From positions 1-14,338 of the forward strand of contig CANQKK010000009.1 of NCBI GenBank assembly GCA_947624475.1: a stretch of DNA of 14,338 nucleotides, written 5' to 3'. The translations under genes and the position numbers were made by a program. Under the pieces are notes generated by a model, which saw nothing but the letters and a program-made list of their open reading frames with translations, did no database searches and was not told where the DNA came from. This document shows, in pieces, positions 1-6,820 of this stretch. This DNA is from an uncultured Bacilli bacterium (GTDB lineage: Bacteria; Bacillota_I; Bacilli_A; RF39; UBA660). Numbering within the stretch: the stretch's first letter is position 1; each line of letters opens with the position of its first letter.

Positions 1-62
1 GACTCGAACCTATGACCCCCTGCTTGTAAGGCAGGTGCTCTAACCAACTGAGCTAATCGCCC
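1..62 (-). tRNA. tRNA-Val (anticodon UAC), 3' end cut by window edge
   Basis: Read on the minus strand, the sequence folds as acceptor arm GGGCGAT, TA, D-arm with GCTC/GAGC stem, anticodon stem CCTGC/GCAGG around loop CTTACAA, then variable region and T-arm start ATAGG with loop TTCGAGT. The anticodon is TAC, which reads valine GTA codons. The last ~14 nt (rest of the T stem, acceptor 3' strand, any CCA) lie outside the window. All visible stems pair, so the gene appears intact. It may belong to a tRNA cluster continuing leftwards. Confidence 0.93.
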
Positions 63-101
63 AAATGTCTCATGACAATTAATAATATACCATTTAATAA
101 C

Positions 102-134
102 AGTATTTGTCAAGAGAATTACAAATATTTTTTT
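102..134 (+). terminator. Hairpin plus T7 tract between tRNA and S1 gene
   Basis: TATTTGT (104-110) and ACAAATA (121-127) form a perfect 7-bp stem, extendable by a G-T and an A-T pair, with a 10-nt loop and seven Ts at 128-134. The T tract lies on the plus-strand side, yet both flanking genes are on the minus strand. For the S1 gene it is therefore a hairpin just past the stop codon, preceded by A's and without a U tail. It could still act as a weak or processed 3' end, or stop antisense transcription into this locus. Confidence 0.4.
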
Positions 135-140
135 CTTATT

Positions 141-497
141 TTACATTTTGTCGGTAATTTCTTTAATCTTATTATTAATCCATATCTCTAAATTATCTTT
201 AAGAGGCTTAAAACCACTTTTTGTCTCCGACATTCTTTTAAGTTTTGAACCATCATTTCGATAATCAATATCTTTAATACTTAGTTTCAAATGATTATTA
301 TCATCATTAATATCGACTACTTGAGCATATATTTTATCGCCTATTTTTAAATAGTCATTGACATTTTTTACAAATCCATAAGATATTTCTGAAATATGAA
401 TAAGGCCATCGTAATCGCCAATCTTAGCAAAAGCCCCGTATTTTTGTACTCCAGTTACGGTAACTTTAACGAGATCTTCCTTCTTAATTTTTGTCAT
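141..497 (-). CDS. Small S1-domain RNA-binding protein (GSP13/YugI-like)
   Basis: 118 aa. Residues ~6-75 form one S1 (OB-fold) domain: VKVTVTGVQKYGAFAKIGDYDGLIHISE, followed by a GDKIYAQVVDIN strand and LKLSIKD, the usual S1 ending. The size and the basic, helical C-terminal tail match the single-S1 general stress protein 13 / YugI / CvfD group of Firmicutes, which bind RNA or ribosomes; that role is family knowledge. ATG at 497 is preceded by a TGAGGAAG ribosome binding site (about 503-510). A promoter with an extended -10 lies upstream, and the gene is divergent from the NifU gene. The specific ortholog is less certain than the fold. Confidence 0.85.
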   Translation of the reverse strand: MTKIKKEDLVKVTVTGVQKYGAFAKIGDYDGLIHISEISYGFVKNVNDYLKIGDKIYAQVVDINDDNNHLKLSIKDIDYRNDGSKLKRMSETKSGFKPLKDNLEIWINNKIKEITDKM

Positions 498-518
498 AAT
501 ATCTTCCTCACGACCATT

Positions 519-547
519 ATTATACCACTTTTTAACTATTTTTAAAA
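519..547 (-). promoter_or_regulatory. Promoter of the S1-domain gene
   Basis: On the minus strand a perfect TATAAT (519-524) is preceded by TGG, giving an extended -10. TTAAAA (542-547) sits 17 nt further upstream as a 4/6 match to the -35 consensus. The start codon is about 20 nt downstream of the -10. Confidence 0.5.
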
Positions 548-558
548 CAAATAGTTGT
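534..558. repeat. 8-bp inverted repeat between divergent promoters
   Basis: AACTATTT (534-541) and AAATAGTT (551-558) are perfect inverted copies separated by 9 nt. The repeat overlaps the -35 region of the S1 gene and abuts the -35-like TTGTAC of the NifU gene, so it could be an operator. An 8-bp palindrome can also occur by chance in such AT-rich DNA. Confidence 0.3.
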
Positions 559-583
559 ACTTTCCTTAAAAAAAATATATAAT
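557..583 (+). promoter_or_regulatory. Possible promoter of the NifU-like gene
   Basis: TATAAT at 578-583 is a perfect -10. The best -35 is TTGTAC at 557-562, but the spacer is only 15 nt, shorter than usual. The -10 lies about 18 nt before the chosen GTG start. Confidence 0.38.
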
Positions 584-601
584 AATAACTAGGTGATGAA
601 A

Positions 602-838
602 GTGAAAGATAAAGAAATTGAAAAGAAAATTAATGAAGTGTTAGATAAAATCAGACCATATTTAGAAAATGATGGTGGCTCAGTCAAGTTTAATCGTTTT
701 GAAAATGGTGTTGTCTATGTAACTTTAGTAGGAGCCTGCTCGAATTGTCCGATGGCTTCTTCAACTCTCGAAGATGGTATCGAAACTGCTCTCATAAATG
801 AAATTCCCGAAGTAATTAAAGTTGTAAACGAGGATTAA
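602..838 (+). CDS. NifU C-terminal-domain Fe-S cluster scaffold protein
   Basis: 78 aa from GTG at 602. It is a stand-alone NifU C-terminal domain: an N-terminal helix, then RPYLENDGGSVKF and VYVTLVGACSNCPMA, with the cluster-binding CxxC at Cys46 and Cys49. Such proteins assemble or carry [4Fe-4S] clusters to apo-enzymes in the cytosol; a nearby client candidate is the activase at 10908, which is inference. Start choice: AGGTGA at 591-596 is the only Shine-Dalgarno-like motif and sits 5 nt before GTG 602. Alternatives GTG 593 and ATG 596 overlap that motif and would add three residues. The last 23 nt overlap the convergent minus-strand gene. Confidence 0.9.
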   Translation: MKDKEIEKKINEVLDKIRPYLENDGGSVKFNRFENGVVYVTLVGACSNCPMASSTLEDGIETALINEIPEVIKVVNED

Positions 839-1745
839 TTTCTCGCTTTTTTAGCCATTCAACCTCAGGAATATTATAGTATCTTGAAAAATACAAATAC
901 ATTTTATACAAGTATTCCTCGAAAGCATGTGTTTTTGTTGTAAATATACTCAGCATTTTCTCATCGTTCTTTCCACTTACGATACTGTCGTATAAATCAA
1001 AATAAAGACTAGGATACAATATTCTAGCAAATAAAACTCTAATACCATATGCTGAGTAATGATTATAATAAAAGTATTCATCTAGCTCTTTAAATATATT
1101 ATAATTTTTATTAAAAAAAGATAACTTAATATATTCCGCTACATCTCGTGCCGGATGATCTAAAATAATATTAGTTGGATTTGAAAAATCCTTACCCAAA
1201 GAATTATGTGATAGAACTTTTCTATCTTCAAAGGTAGGTTTTAGTTCATTCTTTGTGTTTACAAGATATGATATAGCATTTTCTCCAAGTCCGATAAAAT
1301 AATCAATAGACTCTCTAATGAGAGGATATTTTTTTTCATTTTGTCCGATTTGCATCTCAAAATAATCAATTTTATTTTCCCAAAGCATTTCCCAATTATC
1401 TCGTTCTAGTACTTTTATATTATTAATATTAGTTTTAGCCATCATAGATATTCTATTTAACGATAGAGGACCATCACTACCCAAGTTATTTTTAATAATT
1501 AAAACATAAAAGTTACCATTTATTTTTGTTAGAGGATTATTGTATCTATTTGGAATAATATGATCTACGTAGGAAGAAAATTGCAGTTGATAATTAAGTT
1601 TGTATATATCTTCAATTAAATTGATATTACCATCGAATTTTTCAAAGACTAATTTATTATTTCCAATATTAAAAAAAAACTTATCATTACTGTTGTGTAA
1701 TTCATTAATTCGTATATTATAATAAAATTCTATCGTATTTTTCAT
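816..1745 (-). CDS. Spore-coat kinase-like protein (CotS/YutH-type), probable pseudokinase
   Basis: 309 aa, no signal peptide. The layout resembles the CotS/YutH spore-coat family, which has the aminoglycoside-phosphotransferase fold. A middle segment NWEMLWENKIDYFEMQI (117-133) leads into a region matching the catalytic loop, with LSHNSL at 178-183 where active kinases have HGDL. LDHPARDVAEYIK (195-207) resembles the conserved 'P-x-RD-l-a' stretch, and the protein ends with IPEVEWLKK, similar to the family's C-terminus. The catalytic Asp is Ser, and the metal-binding Asp motif before LDHPARD is not visible, so catalysis is unlikely. ATG at 1745 follows a GAGGGA ribosome binding site. A TCTACA-16-TAAAAT promoter (1761-1788, minus) is plausible. 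Family assignment is by motif memory and is moderate. Confidence 0.55.
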   Translation of the reverse strand: MKNTIEFYYNIRINELHNSNDKFFFNIGNNKLVFEKFDGNINLIEDIYKLNYQLQFSSYVDHIIPNRYNNPLTKINGNFYVLIIKNNLGSDGPLSLNRISMMAKTNINNIKVLERDNWEMLWENKIDYFEMQIGQNEKKYPLIRESIDYFIGLGENAISYLVNTKNELKPTFEDRKVLSHNSLGKDFSNPTNIILDHPARDVAEYIKLSFFNKNYNIFKELDEYFYYNHYSAYGIRVLFARILYPSLYFDLYDSIVSGKNDEKMLSIFTTKTHAFEEYLYKMYLYFSRYYNIPEVEWLKKREINPRLQL

Positions 1746-1795
1746 AATATCCCTCAGTTAATTTTATTAAATATTATTAAAATGTAGACTAATAA

Positions 1796-1824
1796 TTTAC
1801 TTTGTAAAAAAAATATAGTATAAT
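1796..1824 (+). promoter_or_regulatory. Promoter of the pgk operon
   Basis: TTTACT (1796-1801, 4/6 to -35) is separated by 17 nt from a perfect TATAAT (1819-1824). A second TATAAT follows directly at 1825-1830. The pgk start is about 18 nt downstream of the first -10. Confidence 0.6.
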
Positions 1825-1842
1825 TATAATCAAGGAGAAAAT

Positions 1843-3027
1843 ATGAAAAAGACAGTTAAAGATTTTAATTTGCAAGGAAAGAAAGTCATAATAAGATGTG
1901 ATTTAAATGTTCCTATGACAGATAACAAAATAGATGATGACACGAGGATAAAGTCTAGTGTTAGAACAATTAAATATTGCATTAATGCTAAAGCGAGAGT
2001 AATTTTATTATCACACCTAGGAAAAGTCAAAACTGCCGAAGACAAAAAGACAAATAGTCTAAAGCCAGTTTCCGAAAGATTATCGAAGTATCTAAATAAA
2101 GAAGTCAAATTTTGTCCATATTCTAAAGGAAAAGAAGTCCTCGAAATGGTAAATTCTTTAGAAGATGGGGAAGTGTTGCTTCTCGAGAATACAAGATTTG
2201 AAGATTTAGATCGCAAAAGAGAATCAAATTGTGATATTACCCTTGCTAAGTTTTGGGCCTCTCTTGGCGACATCTTTATAAATGATGCTTATGGCTCTTG
2301 TCATAGAGATCATGCTTCGGTAACAGGTATTCCCAAATATCTCCCGAGTGGTTTAGGATTTCTAACAGAGAAAGAAGTACAAAAAATTGATAATATTTTA
2401 GATAGTACGACGTATCCCTTTATCGTCGTTCTAGGAGGAAAAAAAGTTGATGATAAAATAGTTTTAATTGAAAAATTATTAGAAAAATGTGATAAACTAT
2501 TAATCGGAGGTGCTATGTCCTTTACTTTCTTAAAGGTACTGGGATACAATACCGGTAAATCTATCATAAGTACAAAAAACTTAAATTTCTGTAAGCAAAT
2601 GCTCGATAAATACCGAGATAAAATCGTTTTGCCGAAAGATTTTGCGGTATTGGAAGGCAAAGAGATAGTAGTAAAGAACATCGAAGACTTTGATAGTAAT
2701 GATATCGGCTATGACATAGGAAAGAAAACTATCAAACTATTTAGTGAAGAGTTAGAAGTAGCCAAACGAGTAATTATAAATGGACCGATGGGAATGTTTG
2801 AAGATCCTAGATTTGCTGTCGGTACCAAGAAAATATTTAAAACGCTAGAAAAAAATAAAATAAAAACATTAGTAGGTGGTGGAGATACGGCTTCGGCTGT
2901 GAATAATTTAGGATTCGGCGAAGCATTTTACCATGTATCTACTGGAGGAGGAGCCACAATGAAGTATTTAGAAGAAAGAAAATTAGTAGGAATAGAAGTA
3001 ATAGAAGATGAAAAAGCACAAGATTAA
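1843..3027 (+). CDS. pgk: Phosphoglycerate kinase
   Basis: 394 aa, the normal length. It transfers phosphate between 1,3-bisphosphoglycerate and ADP in glycolysis, in the cytosol. Visible signatures: RCDLNVP (18-24), ENTRFE, DAYGSCHRDHASVTGIP, GGKKVDDKI (the K-V-D-K nucleotide-site region), NGPMGMFEDPRFAVGT, GGGDTASAV (345-353) and STGGGATMKYLE near the C-terminus. ATG is preceded by an AAGGAGA ribosome binding site (about 1832-1838). First gene of an operon with the membrane protein at 3008 (20-nt overlap) and tpiA. Gap, gpm and eno, common partners elsewhere, are not in this cluster. Confidence 0.98.
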   Translation: MKKTVKDFNLQGKKVIIRCDLNVPMTDNKIDDDTRIKSSVRTIKYCINAKARVILLSHLGKVKTAEDKKTNSLKPVSERLSKYLNKEVKFCPYSKGKEVLEMVNSLEDGEVLLLENTRFEDLDRKRESNCDITLAKFWASLGDIFINDAYGSCHRDHASVTGIPKYLPSGLGFLTEKEVQKIDNILDSTTYPFIVVLGGKKVDDKIVLIEKLLEKCDKLLIGGAMSFTFLKVLGYNTGKSIISTKNLNFCKQMLDKYRDKIVLPKDFAVLEGKEIVVKNIEDFDSNDIGYDIGKKTIKLFSEELEVAKRVIINGPMGMFEDPRFAVGTKKIFKTLEKNKIKTLVGGGDTASAVNNLGFGEAFYHVSTGGGATMKYLEERKLVGIEVIEDEKAQD

Positions 3028-4042
3028 ATTATATTTATTAATAGTAACTATTTTATTTATAGGAATATTATATTTTTCACTTAAAGATAATTATCTTGAC
3101 ATATTAAATGCTCTTTCTAACGTAAATATCTTCTATTTGGCAATTGGAATTCTTTTCGTTTTTCTTTGCCGATATTTTCTAGCGGTTACGACTTATTATC
3201 TTGCTAAAAAAGAAATAAAAGACGTCAAAATGTCCAAAATGTTCAAAATATGTTTGATATATCCTTTCTTCGCAGGTATTACACCAAGTTCTATCGGAGG
3301 AGAATCATTTGAGATTTTTTACCTTAAAGATGCCGGTATTCCTTATGGAAAAGCGACTAATATAACGATGCAAAAATTAATCTTATATCAAATATCGCTG
3401 ATCATTGTCGATACTTTTGTCGTCATCTTAAACTTTTTTACTAAGATAGTTCCCAATGACGGTTTAGTAACAACGACAATAATCTTAAATTTCATTGTCA
3501 ATATATCACTTCTTGGAGCAAGTTTTTTTCTTGTTTATAACAAAAAGTTTAACAGTTTTATTATGAAGAAAGGTATTTTACTTCTTAATAAGTTACATAT
3601 AATAAAAGATACTGATAGTGTAAGAGAAAAACTCGATAGTTATCTTACCAATTTTAATGAGGGTGCTGAAAAACTAAAAAAAGACAAAAAATTATTTTTT
3701 CAGATGGTCCTTGTAAATATCATCTCCTTACTTTTCTACTACTTATCATCTATTCCAATTGCCAAGTCACTTGGTATTGATAGTATAAGTATGTTAAATA
3801 TCTTTATTATAGCGAAGTACTCTAAGATGATGTGTCTACTATTTGTAACTCCCGGTAATAGTGGAGGGGCAGAATACTGTTTCATTTATCTTTTTGAACG
3901 TTTGCTCTCCGAGTCTAGCGTTATGGCCTATATGTTAATTTGGCGATTAGCAACGTATTATATTCCGCTTATAGTCGGAGGAATAATTGCTATATCCTGG
4001 GGAAAGGAAAAGAAACAAAATGAACAAATTACTAATTCTTAA
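3008..4042 (+). CDS. Lysylphosphatidylglycerol-synthase TM-region family protein (YbhN/UPF0104-like)
   Basis: 344 aa, polytopic, roughly eight membrane segments starting with one at about residues 6-25. Family motifs: GITPSSIGGESFEIFYLKDAG, matching the conserved 'P-x-x-x-G-G-E' segment, and TPGNSGGAEYCFIYLF, matching 'P-G-x-x-G-x-x-E' before the last helices. The family is the flippase-like membrane half of MprF and related stand-alone proteins. There is no aminoacyl-transferase domain, so it cannot make lysyl-lipid alone. A role in moving a lipid or lipid-linked sugar across the membrane is inference. Its ATG lies inside the pgk end and its own end overlaps tpiA by 23 nt, implying translational coupling. 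No strong ribosome binding site precedes it. Confidence 0.83.
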   Translation: MKKHKIKLYLLIVTILFIGILYFSLKDNYLDILNALSNVNIFYLAIGILFVFLCRYFLAVTTYYLAKKEIKDVKMSKMFKICLIYPFFAGITPSSIGGESFEIFYLKDAGIPYGKATNITMQKLILYQISLIIVDTFVVILNFFTKIVPNDGLVTTTIILNFIVNISLLGASFFLVYNKKFNSFIMKKGILLLNKLHIIKDTDSVREKLDSYLTNFNEGAEKLKKDKKLFFQMVLVNIISLLFYYLSSIPIAKSLGIDSISMLNIFIIAKYSKMMCLLFVTPGNSGGAEYCFIYLFERLLSESSVMAYMLIWRLATYYIPLIVGGIIAISWGKEKKQNEQITNS

Positions 4043-4724
4043 TCACAAAATGGATCTACTTTATGATGATTTGTATCTTTATATTGATAGAATAAATAAA
4101 TTAAATACCAGTGCAAATATTATCATCTGCCCTTCAAATATTTACCTTGAAGCCTTTACCAATAATTGCAACTGGCCAATAGGTGCTCAAAATATGCACT
4201 ATGATATATCGAAAAATCACACGGGAGAAATATCTAGTAATCAGTTGAAATCATTAGGTATCGAGTATGTATTAATCGGTCATAATGAAAGAATTGAAGA
4301 ATTTGGCGAAAATCCAAATATCGTAAACAATAAATTAATAGCGGCTTTAGATTCCAATATTTTTCCAATATTATGTTTCGGTGAAAATATTGACGAAGAT
4401 TATCAAGTTAAAATTCCCAAACTATTAGATGCCTATCTTAAAGATATTCAAAATATCGAGTTTATAACTTTTTCGTATGAACCAGTATACAGTATCGGAA
4501 CAGGAATTCTTCCAACCAAAAAAAAGTTAGAAGAAATCGTAACTTTTATAAAAAAATATCTGAGTGACAAATATCATACTAATAGCGTTGTAATTTATGG
4601 AGGTTCTGTTGACAATACCAATATAAATGATATAATGAATATAGACTGTGTCGATGGTGTAATAATCGGAAGTATCTCATCAGATTACAGGAATGTCGAA
4701 AAAATAGTAAAAAGTTTAGAATAG
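4020..4724 (+). CDS. tpiA: Triosephosphate isomerase (divergent)
   Basis: 234 aa from ATG at 4020; about 15 residues shorter than usual. It interconverts dihydroxyacetone phosphate and glyceraldehyde 3-phosphate. Catalytic residues are present: Asn8 and Lys10 (NHK, usually NWK), His88 (IGHNER, usually IGHSER) and Glu154 (SYEPVY, usually YEPVW), then IGTG (159-162), the phosphate-binding YGGSV (193-197) and DGVIIG. The near-invariant Ser after His88 is Asn, Trp after Asn8 is His, and the loop after GEN (121-123) is shortened. ATG 4020 is preferred over TTG 3987 because of the AAAGGAAAAG purine tract about 10 nt upstream and because homologs start here. It overlaps the upstream gene by 23 nt. 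Confidence 0.92.
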   Translation: MNKLLILNHKMDLLYDDLYLYIDRINKLNTSANIIICPSNIYLEAFTNNCNWPIGAQNMHYDISKNHTGEISSNQLKSLGIEYVLIGHNERIEEFGENPNIVNNKLIAALDSNIFPILCFGENIDEDYQVKIPKLLDAYLKDIQNIEFITFSYEPVYSIGTGILPTKKKLEEIVTFIKKYLSDKYHTNSVVIYGGSVDNTNINDIMNIDCVDGVIIGSISSDYRNVEKIVKSLE

Positions 4725-4754
4725 AGAAGTACAAAAATACTTTTCTATTTTTTT
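4723..4754 (+). terminator. Rho-independent terminator of the pgk-tpiA operon
   Basis: A 9-bp stem (4723-4731 with 4738-4746, including one G-T wobble) closes a CAAAAA loop and is followed by a T-rich tail at 4747-4754. The stem begins inside the tpiA stop codon. Confidence 0.85.
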
Positions 4755-4768
4755 CACCTAGAAGATAA

Positions 4769-4802
4769 TTCGACAAATTTCGTAGTTTTTATGTAGTAAA
4801 AT
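4769..4802 (+). promoter_or_regulatory. 0A box and promoter of spo0A
   Basis: TTCGACAAA (4769-4777) is the exact reverse complement of the Spo0A box TTTGTCGAA. Within it, TCGACA (4770-4775) is a 5/6 match to -35. TAAAAT (4797-4802) is the -10, separated by 21 nt, too wide for an ordinary sigma-A promoter but the arrangement known at Spo0A-activated promoters such as spoIIG. This implies autoregulation by Spo0A. The motif is seen directly; its use is inference. Confidence 0.7.
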
Positions 4803-4829
4803 TATAGCTGTAAGAAAGAAGGTACAATA

Positions 4830-5594
4830 ATGGAAAAAATAAAAATTTTAATGATTGATGATAATATCAATTTAATTAGAATGGTTGAAGATTATTTTGA
4901 AGATCATTCAAAAATCGAAGTGGTAGGAAAAGCATATGACGGAGAAGAGGGACTTAAGATAATTAAAGAAAATTCTTTAGAATATGATTTAATTATTCTC
5001 GACTTAATTATGCCAAAGAAAGATGGTCTAGGAGTATTAAAAGAATTAAAAGAAAACAGCATTCAGAAAAATATCATCGTTGCAACTTCCTACAATGCAC
5101 CAGATACAATTCGAAAGGTAAGTGAGTATGGCGTCAGTTACTATATTCTAAAACCATTTGATTTAACTGATCTTGAAGACAAAATACTAGATACCTTTTC
5201 CGAGCTTGGAAAGAGAAGTATCAATATCTTTCACAATAACCTTCAAATATCGATTAGTAGAATTCTCCATGAACTAGGTATGCCATCGCACATTAAAGGT
5301 TATCAGTACGTGCGCGAAGCCATAACACTTGTCTATAATAATCCTGAAATAGTAGGAGGAATTACTAAAGAATTATATCCAGAATTAGCAACTAAGTTTG
5401 ATACTACTGTATCTCGCGTCGAAAGAGCCATTCGTCATGCTATCGAAGTATCTTGGAATCGTGGAGACTGGGATTTGATGGAAAATGTCTTCGGTCATAG
5501 TGTCGATATCGATAAAGCCAAACCTACAAATTCAGAATTTATCGTTACAGTTGCCGATAAATTGCGACTAGAATATATCAAAGAAAAAGTTTAA
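4830..5594 (+). CDS. spo0A: Sporulation master response regulator Spo0A
   Basis: 254 aa (267 in B. subtilis). Receiver domain at residues ~3-122: acidic pair Asp10/Asp11, phospho-acceptor Asp58 in LIILDLIMPKKDGL, Thr86 in VATSYN and Lys108 in ILKPFD. The C-terminal DNA-binding domain (~140-252) carries the diagnostic recognition helix SRVERAIRHAIEVSWNRG (195-212), nearly identical to the Bacillus sequence. In spore formers, phosphorylated Spo0A binds 0A boxes and starts sporulation. The linker between domains is short. ATG follows a GAAAGAAGG ribosome binding site (about 4814-4822). Single-gene unit with terminators on both sides and a 0A box in its own promoter. Confidence 0.97.
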   Translation: MEKIKILMIDDNINLIRMVEDYFEDHSKIEVVGKAYDGEEGLKIIKENSLEYDLIILDLIMPKKDGLGVLKELKENSIQKNIIVATSYNAPDTIRKVSEYGVSYYILKPFDLTDLEDKILDTFSELGKRSINIFHNNLQISISRILHELGMPSHIKGYQYVREAITLVYNNPEIVGGITKELYPELATKFDTTVSRVERAIRHAIEVSWNRGDWDLMENVFGHSVDIDKAKPTNSEFIVTVADKLRLEYIKEKV

Positions 5595-5595
5595 A

Positions 5596-5630
5596 AAAGT
5601 ACTTCAAAGTAGTGAAGTGCTTTAATTTAT
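5596..5630 (+). terminator. Terminator-like hairpin after spo0A
   Basis: AAAGTACTTC (5596-5605) pairs with GAAGTGCTTT (5614-5623) over 10 bp with one G-T wobble, around an 8-nt loop. The tail AATTTAT is only moderately T-rich, so termination may be partial. Confidence 0.65.
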
Positions 5631-5699
5631 AGAAACTAAAAAATAAATATGTTCATTTATCCCAATTTATGATATATTATAAATAGTAGGAGGCTCAAA

Positions 5700-6740
5700 A
5701 TGGATGATATTGAAAGAGAAATAGAAGGATTAGAAGAAAATGAAGAGGAGGAAAAAACCATAACAAGAAAAATAAACGGTCGAAAAGATGGTAATAAAAA
5801 GAAAATAATTATCATTATTATAATAGTTATAGCAATTATTTTAGCCATTGGAACTACCATTTACTTAAAGACTAAAAATAATCAAAAAAATTCGGCAACC
5901 GATAATTTAAATTCCGAAAAAGAAACCAAAAAGGAAGAGACTACTTCTAATGATAAAAATCTAGCCTACGTCGAGTGTGATTCTAACGCTTCACTTTTAA
6001 ATGTAAGAAACTCGACTACTGGTGATATTATCGATGGACTTTCATGCTTTCAAGAGTTAACCATCGAAGAAGAGGAAGAAAAGACCGACAACTGTCCTAA
6101 ATGGTACAAGATAAGTTATCAAAAAAGAGGTGGTAATTATACTGGCTATGTTTGTAGTACCTATATTAAAGAGAGTACTACAAGTTCAAGCACCAAGAAA
6201 ATAGTTGGAGATTTAATTGATAAAGCAAATGATTATCATAAGAATAGTGTTTTGAAAGCCTACTGTGGAAATGATTTAACAGGAAAGACAAAGGAAATTG
6301 AATTTGAAAATGCAAATAATAAAATGACAGGTGAATACCTAAAATCTGAATACAAATCTTTAGACGAATTAAAAAAATATCTTCTATCATTTTTAGATGA
6401 GAAGTTAATAGATATTAAACTTGAACTATCTGATTATAATGATAGAGCCTACTATGATAACTATTACGAAATAGATAACTCTCTATACTGCCGTAATTAC
6501 TCTGGTAAAGACTGGAATACTATGTATACTGGAAATTACAACTTTGAAGTAACCGAAGATGATGGTGACGAAATAAATGCTCGTATTGCCTATGAATACC
6601 TAAATAAAGAGAATGAAAAATGTACTTTAGATAATTTATCTTCTTGTACTACTTCTCAATTCAAATACGAAATTGGCAATATAAAAATAAAAAAAGTCGA
6701 AGAAGATTATATAATTACTTCAATAGATTTTTATAAGTAA
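5700..6740 (+). CDS. Membrane-anchored protein with an extracellular SH3b domain, unknown function
   Basis: 346 aa. Residues 1-35 are strongly charged and acidic, then basic just before a transmembrane helix at ~36-56 (isoleucine-rich), giving an N-in, C-out topology. After a Ser/Thr/Lys linker, residues ~89-158 resemble a bacterial SH3 domain (LLNVRNSTTGDIIDGL ... WYKISYQKRGGNYTGYVCSTYIK), a cell-wall-binding fold in other proteins. The C-terminal ~180 residues match nothing I recognise. All eight cysteines (93, 116, 132, 152, 189, 264, 308, 316) are outside the cell, suggesting disulfides. ATG follows an AGGAGG ribosome binding site (about 5688-5693). The gene stands alone and ends in its own terminator. 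Confidence 0.85.
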   Translation: MDDIEREIEGLEENEEEEKTITRKINGRKDGNKKKIIIIIIIVIAIILAIGTTIYLKTKNNQKNSATDNLNSEKETKKEETTSNDKNLAYVECDSNASLLNVRNSTTGDIIDGLSCFQELTIEEEEEKTDNCPKWYKISYQKRGGNYTGYVCSTYIKESTTSSSTKKIVGDLIDKANDYHKNSVLKAYCGNDLTGKTKEIEFENANNKMTGEYLKSEYKSLDELKKYLLSFLDEKLIDIKLELSDYNDRAYYDNYYEIDNSLYCRNYSGKDWNTMYTGNYNFEVTEDDGDEINARIAYEYLNKENEKCTLDNLSSCTTSQFKYEIGNIKIKKVEEDYIITSIDFYK

Positions 6741-6750
6741 AAAATATTGT

Positions 6751-6784
6751 AAAAAATATGTCAAAAATACTTGATATATTTTTT
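6751..6784 (+). terminator. Terminator of the SH3b gene
   Basis: A 14-bp stem (6751-6764 with 6771-6784, one G-T wobble) around loop AAATAC. The 3' arm ends in six Ts. The arm also contains TTGATA, the likely -35 of the lon promoter, so the two signals overlap. Confidence 0.72.
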
Positions 6785-6798
6785 ATTTATGTTATGAT
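6771..6798 (+). promoter_or_regulatory. Promoter of the lon transcript
   Basis: TTGATA (6771-6776, 5/6) and TATGAT (6793-6798, 5/6) are spaced by 16 nt. Transcription would start near 6805, giving a leader of about 80 nt before the lon GTG. No CIRCE element and no paired CtsR heptads were seen around it. Confidence 0.6.
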
Positions 6799-6820
6799 AA
6801 ATAATCAGAAAAAGGAAGTG

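Noticed and set aside
593..601. GTG 593 or ATG 596 as the start of the NifU-like gene
   Set aside because: Both lie within the only Shine-Dalgarno-like motif (591-596), which is properly spaced for GTG 602.
1830..2681. Long minus-strand open frames opposite pgk
   Set aside because: They have no recognisable domains, no ribosome binding site and lie fully inside a well-conserved pgk gene.
3987..4019. Upstream TTG start for tpiA
   Set aside because: It would add 11 residues (LYPGERKRN) not found in the family; ATG 4020 has a purine-rich ribosome binding tract.
4694..4700. Another TGTCGAA (0A box core) near the end of tpiA
   Set aside because: It is coding sequence (codons NVE), TCGAA is common in this genome's genes, and no promoter lies around it.
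6759..6776. CtsR operator before lon
   Set aside because: Only one GTCAAA-like heptad is present; the second directly repeated heptad is missing.
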